Of a stretch of DNA of 64,000 bases, positions 8,889 to 17,691 are shown in pieces (within the stretch, counting starts at the first letter, position 1; every line of letters begins with the position of its first letter). The stretch spans positions 6,494,501-6,558,500 of the forward strand of contig NZ_CP092417.1 in the NCBI RefSeq assembly GCF_023716865.1. Direction: 5' to 3'. The notes under the pieces are model-generated. The model worked only from the letters and a program-made list of their open reading frames with translations, did no database searches and was not told where the DNA came from. Source of the DNA: Endozoicomonas sp. SCSIO W0465 (lineage in GTDB: Bacteria > Pseudomonadota > Gammaproteobacteria > Pseudomonadales > Endozoicomonadaceae). The position numbers were made by a program, and so were the translations under genes.

Positions 8889-10615
8889 GTAATTTCTCAA
8901 AAACTGCTGGCAGCACCACACGGAAGATGACGTGAAGCCTCCTCAATCAGGTTACTCAATCTCGGAAATAACCCATCGCCCATTAGTCGGCTTTTCAGAT
9001 AATCCCAAAAAGAGAGACCATACAGGCGACACGTTTTTTTCAGGCTGGCAAAGGTGTCGCGACATTGCCGCCCCAAATCGCTTCGCGTCCCACTACTGAT
9101 CTTTCGTCGTTTAACATATTCTCGTATCTGACTCTCGCTCAGGTTGTTGTGCAGCGGTAAGCTCGGGTCATCCAGAACCAGTAATAGCTCTTCCTTGATT
9201 ACAGCCAACCCTGACAGAGCATCCTGAAGAAGCCCACTGCACGTTTGGGTTTGGATCAGCGCCTGGAACCCCTGTCGTACTTTTATTGCCTTTTTTTCAG
9301 TTGGCTCTGTCTTGAAGTCTTTAAGGTCATCGTAAATGGCCCAGAACCATGTCCGAAGCCATTTCTGAGCCATGGCCTGCTGATCATTGACCGGATGAAC
9401 TTTTGCCAGCCCTCGCTCTGCATGTATCCAGCACTGGCTGTGTTTGAAAACGTCGAACTGCCTTGCCCCATCACTGAAGGTGGTAAGATGTCCTGCTCCA
9501 TGCTGTATCAGGCTGCCATAAATCATGGCTTCACTGGCCTGCTGGCGCCGTCTACCAGTTAGTCTCAGGTCTTTCATACATTCTTCCCAGGCTTCATGGC
9601 TCAGGAAGGTGACGCCTCTGTATGGATTAAGAACGCGTAGCCACTTTTTGGGGTAATCCAGTTTTTCCAGATAGATCAAGGCATCGTCGGTGAACGTGTA
9701 AGTTGACCATGGGCGGTGCAGTAGGCTTACGAAATTTTCCCGGCTTTTGCTGTCTGTGCTCTCGAACCAGGCAAAGGACTCGTTATTGATGATGGTGCAG
9801 TAACCGTTCTTCCCCTTATGCCTTGTTCCCGTGTCGTCTGTCTGGATATAACTTGAACAGCGAATACCTGTAGTCAACAGCTCATCTTTCTCAGCATGGA
9901 ACTGCTCGTGTCCTTTCGTCAGAAGCTGGCTGAGTTCCCCGCTGGAAATAGAGATTCCAATGTCCCATAGCCAGTCCAGCAGTTCTGGCTGGGTAACGGA
10001 GCAACCATGATACTGGTGCAGAACGTAGGCCTGCAGCATTGGCCCGTAATGATGTCCATGAAGGCTGGCTGGCGGTTTGGCCGTAATGGTTTGTCCATCG
10101 GGTGTCACCCATTGCTCTAAAAGATATTCAATACTGGATGTTTGTATTGTCAGTTCCTGAACATGAAAAGGGGTGGTTCCATTCCTGATTGATCCCTCCG
10201 GAACATCAGTGGCAGCAATGGGTATGGATTTTTCCGCCGATGGCTTTCGGGGCTGTTTACGCTGCTTTCTGGTTTTCTCGTTGGGCTTCTTAACCTTCTG
10301 CTTTGACGAGGTGTCTGGGCTGGCTCCATCGTTACCCTCAGGAGCGGATGGATCTCCATCAGGGCTGCCGGTGTCATCATCGGGAGGTTTGGTGTTTGGT
10401 TTGATGTCAGGCTTTGCGGGCAGTTTTTTTAGACGACGAATCTCTGCTTCAAGCAATTCTATCTGCTCTTTGAGCTGAATGATCTGCTCTTGCTGCTGAG
10501 TGATGAATCTCAGTAGATCTTCAGGTTGTAACTGCTGGTGTTCTAGAAAAGCCATGGTGAGAGGATAGACGACTGACCGAAATTATCCTGCTTCCAGCAC
10601 TTTTTGAGAAATTAC
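8889..10615 (-). mobile_element. IS66-family element 'a', copy 2
   Basis: The 1,727-bp element is inverted relative to copy 1, with the perfect 8-bp duplication TTTGATTC at 8881-8888 and 10616-10623. It interrupts codon 87 of the oxygenase gene. The two inverted copies, 3 kb apart, could recombine and invert the segment between them. Confidence 0.93.
8897..10555 (-). CDS. IS66-type transposase (element a, copy 2)
   Basis: This 552-residue protein is identical to the transposase at 4210-5868: coiled-coil N terminus, Pro/Lys-rich linker, TDDTGT and SESQIREY catalytic motifs. It is intact. Confidence 0.93.
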   Translation of the reverse strand: MAFLEHQQLQPEDLLRFITQQQEQIIQLKEQIELLEAEIRRLKKLPAKPDIKPNTKPPDDDTGSPDGDPSAPEGNDGASPDTSSKQKVKKPNEKTRKQRKQPRKPSAEKSIPIAATDVPEGSIRNGTTPFHVQELTIQTSSIEYLLEQWVTPDGQTITAKPPASLHGHHYGPMLQAYVLHQYHGCSVTQPELLDWLWDIGISISSGELSQLLTKGHEQFHAEKDELLTTGIRCSSYIQTDDTGTRHKGKNGYCTIINNESFAWFESTDSKSRENFVSLLHRPWSTYTFTDDALIYLEKLDYPKKWLRVLNPYRGVTFLSHEAWEECMKDLRLTGRRRQQASEAMIYGSLIQHGAGHLTTFSDGARQFDVFKHSQCWIHAERGLAKVHPVNDQQAMAQKWLRTWFWAIYDDLKDFKTEPTEKKAIKVRQGFQALIQTQTCSGLLQDALSGLAVIKEELLLVLDDPSLPLHNNLSESQIREYVKRRKISSGTRSDLGRQCRDTFASLKKTCRLYGLSFWDYLKSRLMGDGLFPRLSNLIEEASRHLPCGAASSF

Positions 10616-10893
10616 TTTGATTCTGGTGTAAAAGGAATTCTTTCTCCGGCATCGAAGCAAATTTTCATACTAGTGCTAACTTCTGGAAGTGGATCAAAAA
10701 AATATTCATCTCTATTCAAAAGTTCATTAGCAGCATTCAGCGTTTCAGGATTAAATGCCTTGTGAATTCTTACGAATCGGTCACCAAACTTTGTATTTTC
10801 CACACACTGTTGTGAATCAAAATCTGGATTGATTAGTGAATGAAGATTCGCAGTGGCTCCTTGTATTGTATGCATCTCATTTCTCGCCCTTGA

Positions 10894-12528
10894 TTAATGT
10901 ATTAATGTTTTACTTTGCACGTTTTCTATAACCCTTTGGCTCTTTTTCGTTGCTAATAAGTAAACAACTTTATGATGATGATATTTTCTGGCCATATCCA
11001 TCGCGGTTTTGCCGTAGTTATTGGTTCCACTGATGTCAGGGTATGTTGGCAACAGCATGCTGACGACTTCTTCATTGCCTTTTTTAGCGGCAAGTATCAG
11101 TAGCGAATTCCCATCCTTGTCACTAATGTGCTTATCGATATCCTCCCTGACTAACAGGGCACGCACTATATGGTTTGAGTGATTCCGGATGGCACACAGC
11201 AACAGGCTTTCCTGCCGCTTATTGATCCTTCGGTTAACATCCTCGTTGAAGTAGTTGAGATAAAACGCCAGAAGTGCCGGGTCATTCAGTTTTACAACAC
11301 GCTCAACGGACTCTGCGTCCAGCCTCAATAAGGACAGCAAACTCATAATCTGCTTATCATCCACTTGCTCATTTTCAAGTGCTTCAAGCAGTGCACTCTT
11401 AACAACACTGCTGCCCATAATGTGTCGGGTAATGTATTTTTCCAGCTGATTAACCCGGTATTCTTCTGCGGATTTAAGCCCGGTCAGGCAATACAGAAAA
11501 TGCTTCAACCGGAACCAGAAACGGCTCTTGATATCGACGACATTGTCCTTGTGTAGCTGACGGATGCTGTCGATATCACGACATTGGTCGATTTTCCTTT
11601 CAATTTCTGCATCAGGGTTACTTTCTGCTGATTTTGTATTCAGATAGTGGATTTCTCGGGCAAGTTTTATTGTATTTTCCGGAGTTTGCCAGCTTCGTTT
11701 ATTCTTAAACGGTTTATGGATATGTTGATAGCCAGACTTGAGAACATCGGCAACAAATGTGGCACAGTTGAAACCATAACTATATTGGCCGTTTTCATAA
11801 ATCTTTCTGGCTTTTATTAACATCTTTTCAACGTTAAGCCCTGTCAGCAGGACAGTGTTTCGATCAGCCACATAATCAAAGTGATCAACAAGGTCTTTCA
11901 ATATATATTTTCTGAGCTCAAATCGACTGTCGGTCTCCCCTGCTTCCTTATCAATATCCCAGGCTAGATTTTTTTCGATCCGTATCCACTTGGAATGGGA
12001 AGAGCCGTAAGAAAAATATTCAGGTTCGCCATCAACAGGATAAATGATCATTGCTGTATGACGCCCATTGGCAAAATCAATGGTCAGGCAGGAGCCCGGC
12101 TGACACTCATCAATGATTTCAGCGGCTCTTTGTGAACATATTTTTTTAAACTGATCAATATTTTCCGGAAAAACACCATGCTTCTTATTGTCCATGGCTT
12201 TTTTAATGGTATTAAAATTATTGAAATACCTTTTGCTTTCAAAAAGATCTGACACATTACTTTTAATGACTTTCCAGACGCCCAGCAAAGGCCAGTGGCG
12301 AAAAGATTTACGACCAAAACTTTTTGCCTGCCGGAACACGTTTCCAGTGGAATCAGGATGGGAAGTATCAATCCCGGTGGGCAGGAACTTACCACAGGAG
12401 TGGGTTGTTACTGAACAGGTCATACCGTAACTTTTTATGGCCGCATTGCGCCCGTTATCAGGAGACCACGCCCCGCTTTCTGTCACCTTTGGGGTTATAG
12501 CAGTTAAAGAATTTGACATATTCATCAT
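10894..12528 (-). CDS. Ankyrin-repeat protein with a papain-like (permuted NlpC/P60-type) centre; candidate effector
   Basis: This protein has 544 residues from the Met at 12528, chosen because AAAGGA lies just upstream. An upstream GTG at 12636 would add 36 residues but has no clear ribosome site. GRHTAMIIY places His157 before NCATFVADVL with Cys255. The order His then Cys is that of circularly permuted NlpC/P60 or LRAT-like enzymes, so cysteine hydrolase or acyltransferase activity is possible. The C terminus carries at least three ankyrin units (for example DKDGNSLLILAAKKGNEEVV and NNYGKTAMDMARKY). No signal peptide is seen. Ankyrin proteins of host-associated bacteria are often delivered effectors; that role is inference. 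The broken oxygenase gene follows 18 bases downstream. Confidence 0.75.
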   Translation of the reverse strand: MMNMSNSLTAITPKVTESGAWSPDNGRNAAIKSYGMTCSVTTHSCGKFLPTGIDTSHPDSTGNVFRQAKSFGRKSFRHWPLLGVWKVIKSNVSDLFESKRYFNNFNTIKKAMDNKKHGVFPENIDQFKKICSQRAAEIIDECQPGSCLTIDFANGRHTAMIIYPVDGEPEYFSYGSSHSKWIRIEKNLAWDIDKEAGETDSRFELRKYILKDLVDHFDYVADRNTVLLTGLNVEKMLIKARKIYENGQYSYGFNCATFVADVLKSGYQHIHKPFKNKRSWQTPENTIKLAREIHYLNTKSAESNPDAEIERKIDQCRDIDSIRQLHKDNVVDIKSRFWFRLKHFLYCLTGLKSAEEYRVNQLEKYITRHIMGSSVVKSALLEALENEQVDDKQIMSLLSLLRLDAESVERVVKLNDPALLAFYLNYFNEDVNRRINKRQESLLLCAIRNHSNHIVRALLVREDIDKHISDKDGNSLLILAAKKGNEEVVSMLLPTYPDISGTNNYGKTAMDMARKYHHHKVVYLLATKKSQRVIENVQSKTLIH

Positions 12529-12750
12529 AATTCCTTTGAGATAACTCTCAGCTAATTTGCACGCTTCTAAAATGCTGATATTCTTGCTGAAAATACTCAG
12601 AAGATAACTGACAACATGGTCAGCTGTACTAACCACAACCGGTCCAACCGGGTAATGCCTCCGATTTAACCAAGACGCGGGAATCTGCTATATTTGCCCG
12701 TCCCTCCCAAAAGGCACGACATCCACCCATCTCAGGGCTTTCAGAACCCC

Positions 12751-13575
12751 ATGCTCAGCTATCAACACCACTACCACGCAGGCAATCATGCCGATGTTCT
12801 CAAGCACTGGCTGTTGCTGGCCTGTGTGCGTCACATGCAGAAGAAAGACAAGCCTTTTGATTATATTGACACCCATGCCGGCGCAGGCCTCTACCGACTG
12901 GACTCCACCATGGCCCGCAAGACGGCTGAGAGCGATGAGGGTGTCCTGAAACTGGACTGGCAACAGCTGCAAGGTCTGGAGGACTATCACGGCCAGATTG
13001 CCGATGATCTCGGTGCCAGACGTTACCCGGGCTCGCCATTGCTGGTCAAGCGCCTGTTAAGGCCCGGCAACAAAGCCTGGCTCTATGAAATGCATCCGCA
13101 AACCATCGTAGAATTACGCAGGCATTGCGAACATCGTCGCCTGTGCCATGTTCGGCCGGAAGATGGCTTTAAGGGACTTGCTGCTCTTCTGCCTACCGCC
13201 AGCCGTCGTGCCCTGGTTTTGATCGATCCCTCTTATGAGATCAAGTCGGACTATCAGACCGTAGTGAAGGTTATGGAAGCCGCTTATCTGAAAATGCCTC
13301 AGGCAATGCTGCTGCTGTGGTATCCCGTGGTGGACAGGCATCAGATTCGGGCGATGGAAAAGGGGTTTGCCAACGGCAGAATGCGTAATGTGCATCTGTT
13401 TGAAATGGGTATTGCCGACGATAGTACACCCGGCATGTCCGCATCAGGCATGGTGGTTGTGAATCCTCCCTGGACACTGGCTGATGACTTTATCCGAACC
13501 ATGCCCGATGTTTCAGCCCATCTGGCAAAAGACCATCAGGCCCGCTGGCGACATCAGCTGTTGGTGGCAGAATGA
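12751..13575 (+). CDS. rlmJ: 23S rRNA (adenine(2030)-N6)-methyltransferase RlmJ
   Basis: This 274-residue protein begins MLSYQHHYHAGNHADVLKHW, the hallmark RlmJ N terminus, which sets the start; an in-frame Met 19 codons upstream is not conserved. It methylates A2030 of 23S rRNA with S-adenosylmethionine. YIDTHAGAGLY is the cofactor-binding motif. The catalytic motif reads IDPSYE rather than the usual DPPY type of N6-adenine enzymes, a Pro-to-Ser change. Its stop abuts the convergent end of the cryptochrome pseudogene. Confidence 0.93.
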   Translation: MLSYQHHYHAGNHADVLKHWLLLACVRHMQKKDKPFDYIDTHAGAGLYRLDSTMARKTAESDEGVLKLDWQQLQGLEDYHGQIADDLGARRYPGSPLLVKRLLRPGNKAWLYEMHPQTIVELRRHCEHRRLCHVRPEDGFKGLAALLPTASRRALVLIDPSYEIKSDYQTVVKVMEAAYLKMPQAMLLLWYPVVDRHQIRAMEKGFANGRMRNVHLFEMGIADDSTPGMSASGMVVVNPPWTLADDFIRTMPDVSAHLAKDHQARWRHQLLVAE

Positions 13576-14719
13576 TTACGGCATGATGGGCCAGTCAGCG
13601 GCATCGACACTGTCGAGAGGGTAGGTTTTATTACCTTCCCAGCGTTTTACATAACTGCCATCAGGATCGTACTGCCGGGCCTGTTTATCCAGATCAAAAT
13701 GGCGACACCCGCGCGGATCCGCGCCGACGCCCGCCAGATACTGCCAGTTGCCCCAGTTGCTACCCACATCATAATCCACCAGCTGCTGCTCAAACCAGGC
13801 GGCGCCGTAGCGCCAGTCCATCCCCAGTTCGTGGATAAAGCAGCTGGCCACCAACTGCCGCCCACGGTTGGAAAGATAGCCGGTGGCCTGTAGGTCTTTC
13901 ATGCAGGCATTCACGATCGGCCAGGGTGTATTGCCGGCGCACCATTTCTGAAACCGTTCCGGATAAAAGCAGGACAGCCTGCACTTTTCCTTGATCCCCC
14001 TGGAGGAGCTGACTCTTGATCACATCTCTCCAGCGCTGAACTGCCGGGCTATCTGCCAGGTTTTTACCCGATCCTGCAATTTCGCCCAGCCTTCCCATAC
14101 CACTAACCAGCCGGGCTGCCCTGTATGCTTTGAATCACCCCAACCACCAAGCCGAGCAATCGTTTGAAGCAGCCAAGTGACTGTTGGCGGCTTATCGGGC
14201 AACGCTTTTTTTTCATAGGTTAGCCAGAGAACCTGCCATTCATCATCACTGACCACCTCATTCGCGAGTGTTTTTTCACTCCAAAGCTTTCTGTCTTTGT
14301 GCTGCCTGTCATTCGGTAACATTAATGCTTCACGGATTTGCATTAGTCTGACAGCGACAAACATTAATATGACCGCAAGTCGTTCAATGTTATCCGGAGA
14401 TTGCAGACGAAGCCTTTCTACTCCTGCTCCCGATTTCCAAGCCTTGTGGAACTCTTCTATTCGCCATCGGAGCTCGTAAAATCGAATGATAGAGCGACAG
14501 TCTTCGAATGTTTCAATATCTTCAGTTGTCAATAGTACCCAGTGCAAACGGTCTTCGGAGTCATTGCCAATCTCTTCAGCCGACACAATATTCATAGTTA
14601 CCGGTTCCGGCCTGCCGCCTGGCCTTTGCGGCGCCTGTATTGTCATCTTCTTTCTTTTGACCTGCAGCGTTGCCTTTCGCTTCTTTCTACCTCCTTTTTG
14701 AGGAACCACTATCGTATAT

Positions 14720-14879
14720 GGCTCTATTTTGATTACGAACTGCTCTACAGTGAAAACTGACTGTAGGTCACGAAAAACAAGGATTGAGCAACATTACCGG
14801 ACAATATGCTGACAACCTTTGTAGATAAAGGGCTTCAGCAATGTTCAACCCAGTAGCAGTCTGAAATCCTACAAGAGCC
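14720..14879 (+). mobile_element. 160-bp MITE, copy 3, inside IS50-like copy A
   Basis: Reverse orientation to copies 1 and 2 but the same 160 bp. The 8-bp duplication TCGTATAT lies at 14712-14719 and 14880-14887. Comparison with the uninterrupted sequence at 26990-27010 confirms the empty site. Confidence 0.9.
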
Positions 14880-15530
14880 TCGTATATTTCCCCAACACTT
14901 CAGTCTGAGCTAAGGAATCAAATAATAAGAGTTCGCCATCTACCAGGATTCTGTTTTGTGTAGCTCTTACAACAAACCGCTGTCGGTTATCCAGTTTGTA
15001 GTGCATATATTCGTATATATCCGCCTCCCGGTCGCAAACACTGATGATGTCAGGCATTTTACCCCCCATCCTTTGTTCTGTGTTTTCAGAGGCTCTTTGC
15101 CACTTAAAGCTTTCCTTTCCCTCGTAAGGTAGCTGACGACGTTGGTTCTTTTTCCCCCGCTGAACGTCCTCTCTAACCCATCGTTCTTGATCAATAAGCC
15201 CAATGCTTCGCTCTGTATCCGCATCAACCAAGAAGACAGAGTGGACGTGGAATCCTCTGGTTTTAGAGCCTTCAGGACCTCCAAGATCACCAAGCTCGGA
15301 TCTGACAGCATGTTTATAACCCAGGGTTGTTGTATCTTCGAGAGCCAGAAGTAGGCGAGACTGTCTCGCTATTTTGGCAGTTGCCTGAAAGCCTGCCTCA
15401 GCTATTGCTTCAGGCTTTACGGCCTCATTCTCAATCAGCCGGTAAGCTCCAGTTACCAGTGCGGTATAACCTTCGCATGAAGATGACAAAGAATTACCGG
15501 TATGAGCTGAAAGCTCGGCAGCAACTTTGA

Positions 15531-17461
15531 ATCGGGTAAGGGCCGGTCTTTCTCCAGCCCTCCCCACAGCACCCGGCATGCGGGTCCGCACCGGGCGGTT
15601 CAACGATGATGGTGAAACCTGATCCATAAGTCTTTCAATGAAACAAGCCCAATTTTCGCGAGGTAACTGTTATTCAGTGCCTGTTGTACCGCATAGGTTT
15701 TACTCAGACGGTAATACCCTTTGCTGCTGGCTGCGATCTTGGCGGCGTTAATTTTATCAACGCCTAACCTGACCAGATTCTTAAAACGGGTTTTCGGCTT
15801 GCGCCATTGCTTCAGAAAGCAGCAACGGATTCGCCGACGTATCCATTGATCCAGCAGGGGAATTGGTCGGTGATATTCCGATAACCGGAAATACCCCATC
15901 CAACCCCGGATATATTGTGCCAATTTGCGTAACCGATGTTGCATTGAGACACCCCAGCGACGACTGGTCAACTTGAGTATCCGGTATTTGAATCGGTCCA
16001 GACACTTCTGGGCCCAGCGAACTTTCTTCCCTGTGAAGGTGAAACTCAGGAATTCGCTTTCTGTTGCTTTCACAACTTTACTTTTCCGGGAGTTAATCTT
16101 CAGTTTCAATTTGCGTTCAATGAATTGGGTAATGCTGTGCATCACCCGATCCCCTGCACGCTGACTTTTGACGAGAATCACAAAATCATCACAGTATCTT
16201 GCAAAGCAATGACCCCGATATTCAAGCTCCTTGTCGAGTTCGTCGAGGACCACATTAGACAGCAAGGGTGATAAAGGCCCACCCTGTGGCATGCCAACCC
16301 TGGTCGGGTAGACATTGCCCTCAATCATGACACCGGAGCGCAGGTAGCTACCAATCAGTTTCAGAAGGCGTTTGTCGCGGACCTTACGGGAGACCCTCGA
16401 CATCAAAACGTCGTGATTAACCGTATCAAAGAATTTACTCAGATCAACGTCAACAGCGTAATGAAGCCCCCGGTTGATCAACTGCTTAACCTGACGGACT
16501 CCGTCGTGTGCTGACCGTCCCGGTCGGTAGCCGAAGCTGTTTGGAGAGAAACCCGGATCAAAGACAGGGGTCAGCACCTGCACAATGGCCTGCTGTATGA
16601 CCCTATCCATCACGGTAGGGATTCCCAGCAAACGCTCACCGCCGTCCGGCTTTTCTATAACATGTCGGCGCACGGGTGATGGCTGGTAGGTTCCGTCCAA
16701 TAAGGCTTGACGCACTGAAGGCCAATGCTGTTTGGCAAAGTCTGGATAAGCTTCAATAGTGACTCCATCAATACCCGGAGCACCCTTGTTGCTTTTGACC
16801 TGTTTCCATGCACTTGCCAGATTAGCCGGTTCAAGTACGCAATTTAGTAGATCATGGTTCAAAGCTGGTTAAAGATTCTGTCGCCAAGTACGGTGAGTCG
16901 CCGGACGGCTGCATCGCCTTGAGGGAATCAGTCTCCTCTTTGTCGTCGATGTTCGGCCCTTCGCTAACGACTTCCCATCCGTTAATGGCTTCTGTCGTAC
17001 AGCTACTATGGCCTCTGCTGACTTCTGTCCAATCACCACGCGGAGTTACCTCTGCTGGCGCTATTGGTTGCCATCGGGTTTGCTCGAACAGGATGATGAG
17101 ACCTGTTCGCCGAGCCTGTTGTAACCAGTGGCTGAGAACTGGGAATTACCAATCGCATGTTGAACAGATCTCCCCGGATAAGGACATGAACTTTCAGTGC
17201 ACAACCGCCGCATTTACCGTGTCTCACGAACCATAGGGCTTTGTGATCCTTGGCTCACTCGCCCAGAGACTCAGCCTTATATGCGATTTCTGTACGTCGG
17301 CTCGCACCTTTGCACTCAGACTGCCTCCGCACAGCCCCTCGCGGGACTGCACTTGCCTTAAGCTAGTGGTTGTCATCAGCAGGCGTCTTTACCGCCAGTC
17401 AGATGTAGGTTCTCCCACAGGGGACTTTCACCCCATCAGTTCATGCCCATGCCGGGCGTAC
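15531..17461 (-). mobile_element. Group II intron inserted in the IS50-like transposase gene
   Basis: Boundaries are fixed by comparison with intact IS50-like copies: the exons ...AAACGACTTG and TCAAAGTTGC join exactly. On its own strand the 1,931-nt intron starts GTACGCCCGGCATGGG and ends ...GGCCCTTACCCGAT. A domain V hairpin (CCGCCCGGTGCGG...CGCATGCCGGGTG, about 15567-15602) and a domain VI helix with a bulged A in CCTTACCC are visible near the 3' end. The maturase frame ends at domain V, and 599 nt of domains I-III precede it. GTACG at the 5' end departs from the common GTGYG. Confidence 0.92.
15600..16862 (-). CDS. ltrA: Group II intron reverse transcriptase/maturase
   Basis: This 420-residue intron-encoded protein has the reverse transcriptase fingers/palm blocks (SNKGAPGIDGVTIEAY; GIPTVMDRVIQQA; DVDLSKFFDTVNH; GMPQGGPLSPLLSN) and the active site YCDD at 223-226, where most relatives have YADD. 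A maturase (GIIM) domain with LRKLAQYIRGWMGYF follows. No HNH endonuclease is visible at the C terminus, so target-primed insertion would not rely on its own second-strand nick. The frame is complete. Confidence 0.95.
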   Translation of the reverse strand: MNHDLLNCVLEPANLASAWKQVKSNKGAPGIDGVTIEAYPDFAKQHWPSVRQALLDGTYQPSPVRRHVIEKPDGGERLLGIPTVMDRVIQQAIVQVLTPVFDPGFSPNSFGYRPGRSAHDGVRQVKQLINRGLHYAVDVDLSKFFDTVNHDVLMSRVSRKVRDKRLLKLIGSYLRSGVMIEGNVYPTRVGMPQGGPLSPLLSNVVLDELDKELEYRGHCFARYCDDFVILVKSQRAGDRVMHSITQFIERKLKLKINSRKSKVVKATESEFLSFTFTGKKVRWAQKCLDRFKYRILKLTSRRWGVSMQHRLRKLAQYIRGWMGYFRLSEYHRPIPLLDQWIRRRIRCCFLKQWRKPKTRFKNLVRLGVDKINAAKIAASSKGYYRLSKTYAVQQALNNSYLAKIGLVSLKDLWIRFHHHR

Positions 17462-17691
17462 CAAGTCGTTTTGTACGTCGAGTATCGCCCAAATCAGCAC
17501 ATCCAAAAGTTAGTTCTGACCATGGTTTAGGAGAAAGTGGAAGCATGACCTGTTTTATCAGTGAGAAATGATAGAACAAGGTAGCTATTTGTGATCAAGA
17601 GACAGCTGGAGGAGAACAGCCGGACACCATGCTTCAGGGCGTACCATTGAAAATATTCACGCCACAGCAATTCAAAGCGAATCCAGTAGGT

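Larger units (their letters stand above)
3814..10875 (-). pseudogene. 2-oxoglutarate/Fe(II) oxygenase-like gene interrupted by five mobile elements
   Basis: Exons lie at 10616-10875, 8856-8880, 7691-7737, 5877-6248, 3993-4141 and 3814-3824. Removing IS66a copy 2, IS1595a, IS4, IS66a copy 1 and MITE 2 with one target duplication each gives 864 bases, an unbroken 287-residue frame. In the rebuilt protein RWHQD provides His196 and Asp198 (the HxD iron motif), GYQGGGL at 213-219 resembles the segment after it in prolyl-hydroxylase-like enzymes, His257 is the likely distal iron ligand, and Arg275 could bind 2-oxoglutarate. The substrate is unknown. The start at 10875 follows an AAGGGCGAG-like ribosome site, 18 bases after the ankyrin gene, suggesting an operon. 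No product of full length can be made now. Confidence 0.8.
14020..17579 (-). pseudogene. IS50-like transposase gene interrupted by intron and MITE (copy A)
   Basis: Pieces match the 486-residue transposase of copies B and C. The group II intron lies near codon 40 (...KRL / VKV...), and the MITE lies between GKYT and VVPQKG in the middle. RNA splicing could in principle repair the first break, but the 168-bp MITE insertion still interrupts the frame, so no full transposase is expected. Confidence 0.9.
14009..17605 (-). mobile_element. IS50-like (IS4 family) element copy A, carrying a MITE and a group II intron
   Basis: Ends are CTGACTCTTGATCACA and CTGTCTCTTGATCACA, close to the outer and inner ends of IS50/Tn5. 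The 9-bp duplication CTGGAGGAG lies at 14000-14008 and 17606-17614. The 3,597-bp span minus the intron (1,931 bp) and the MITE with its duplication (168 bp) leaves 1,498 bp, exactly the length of the intact copies at 26295 and 34657. Confidence 0.93.
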
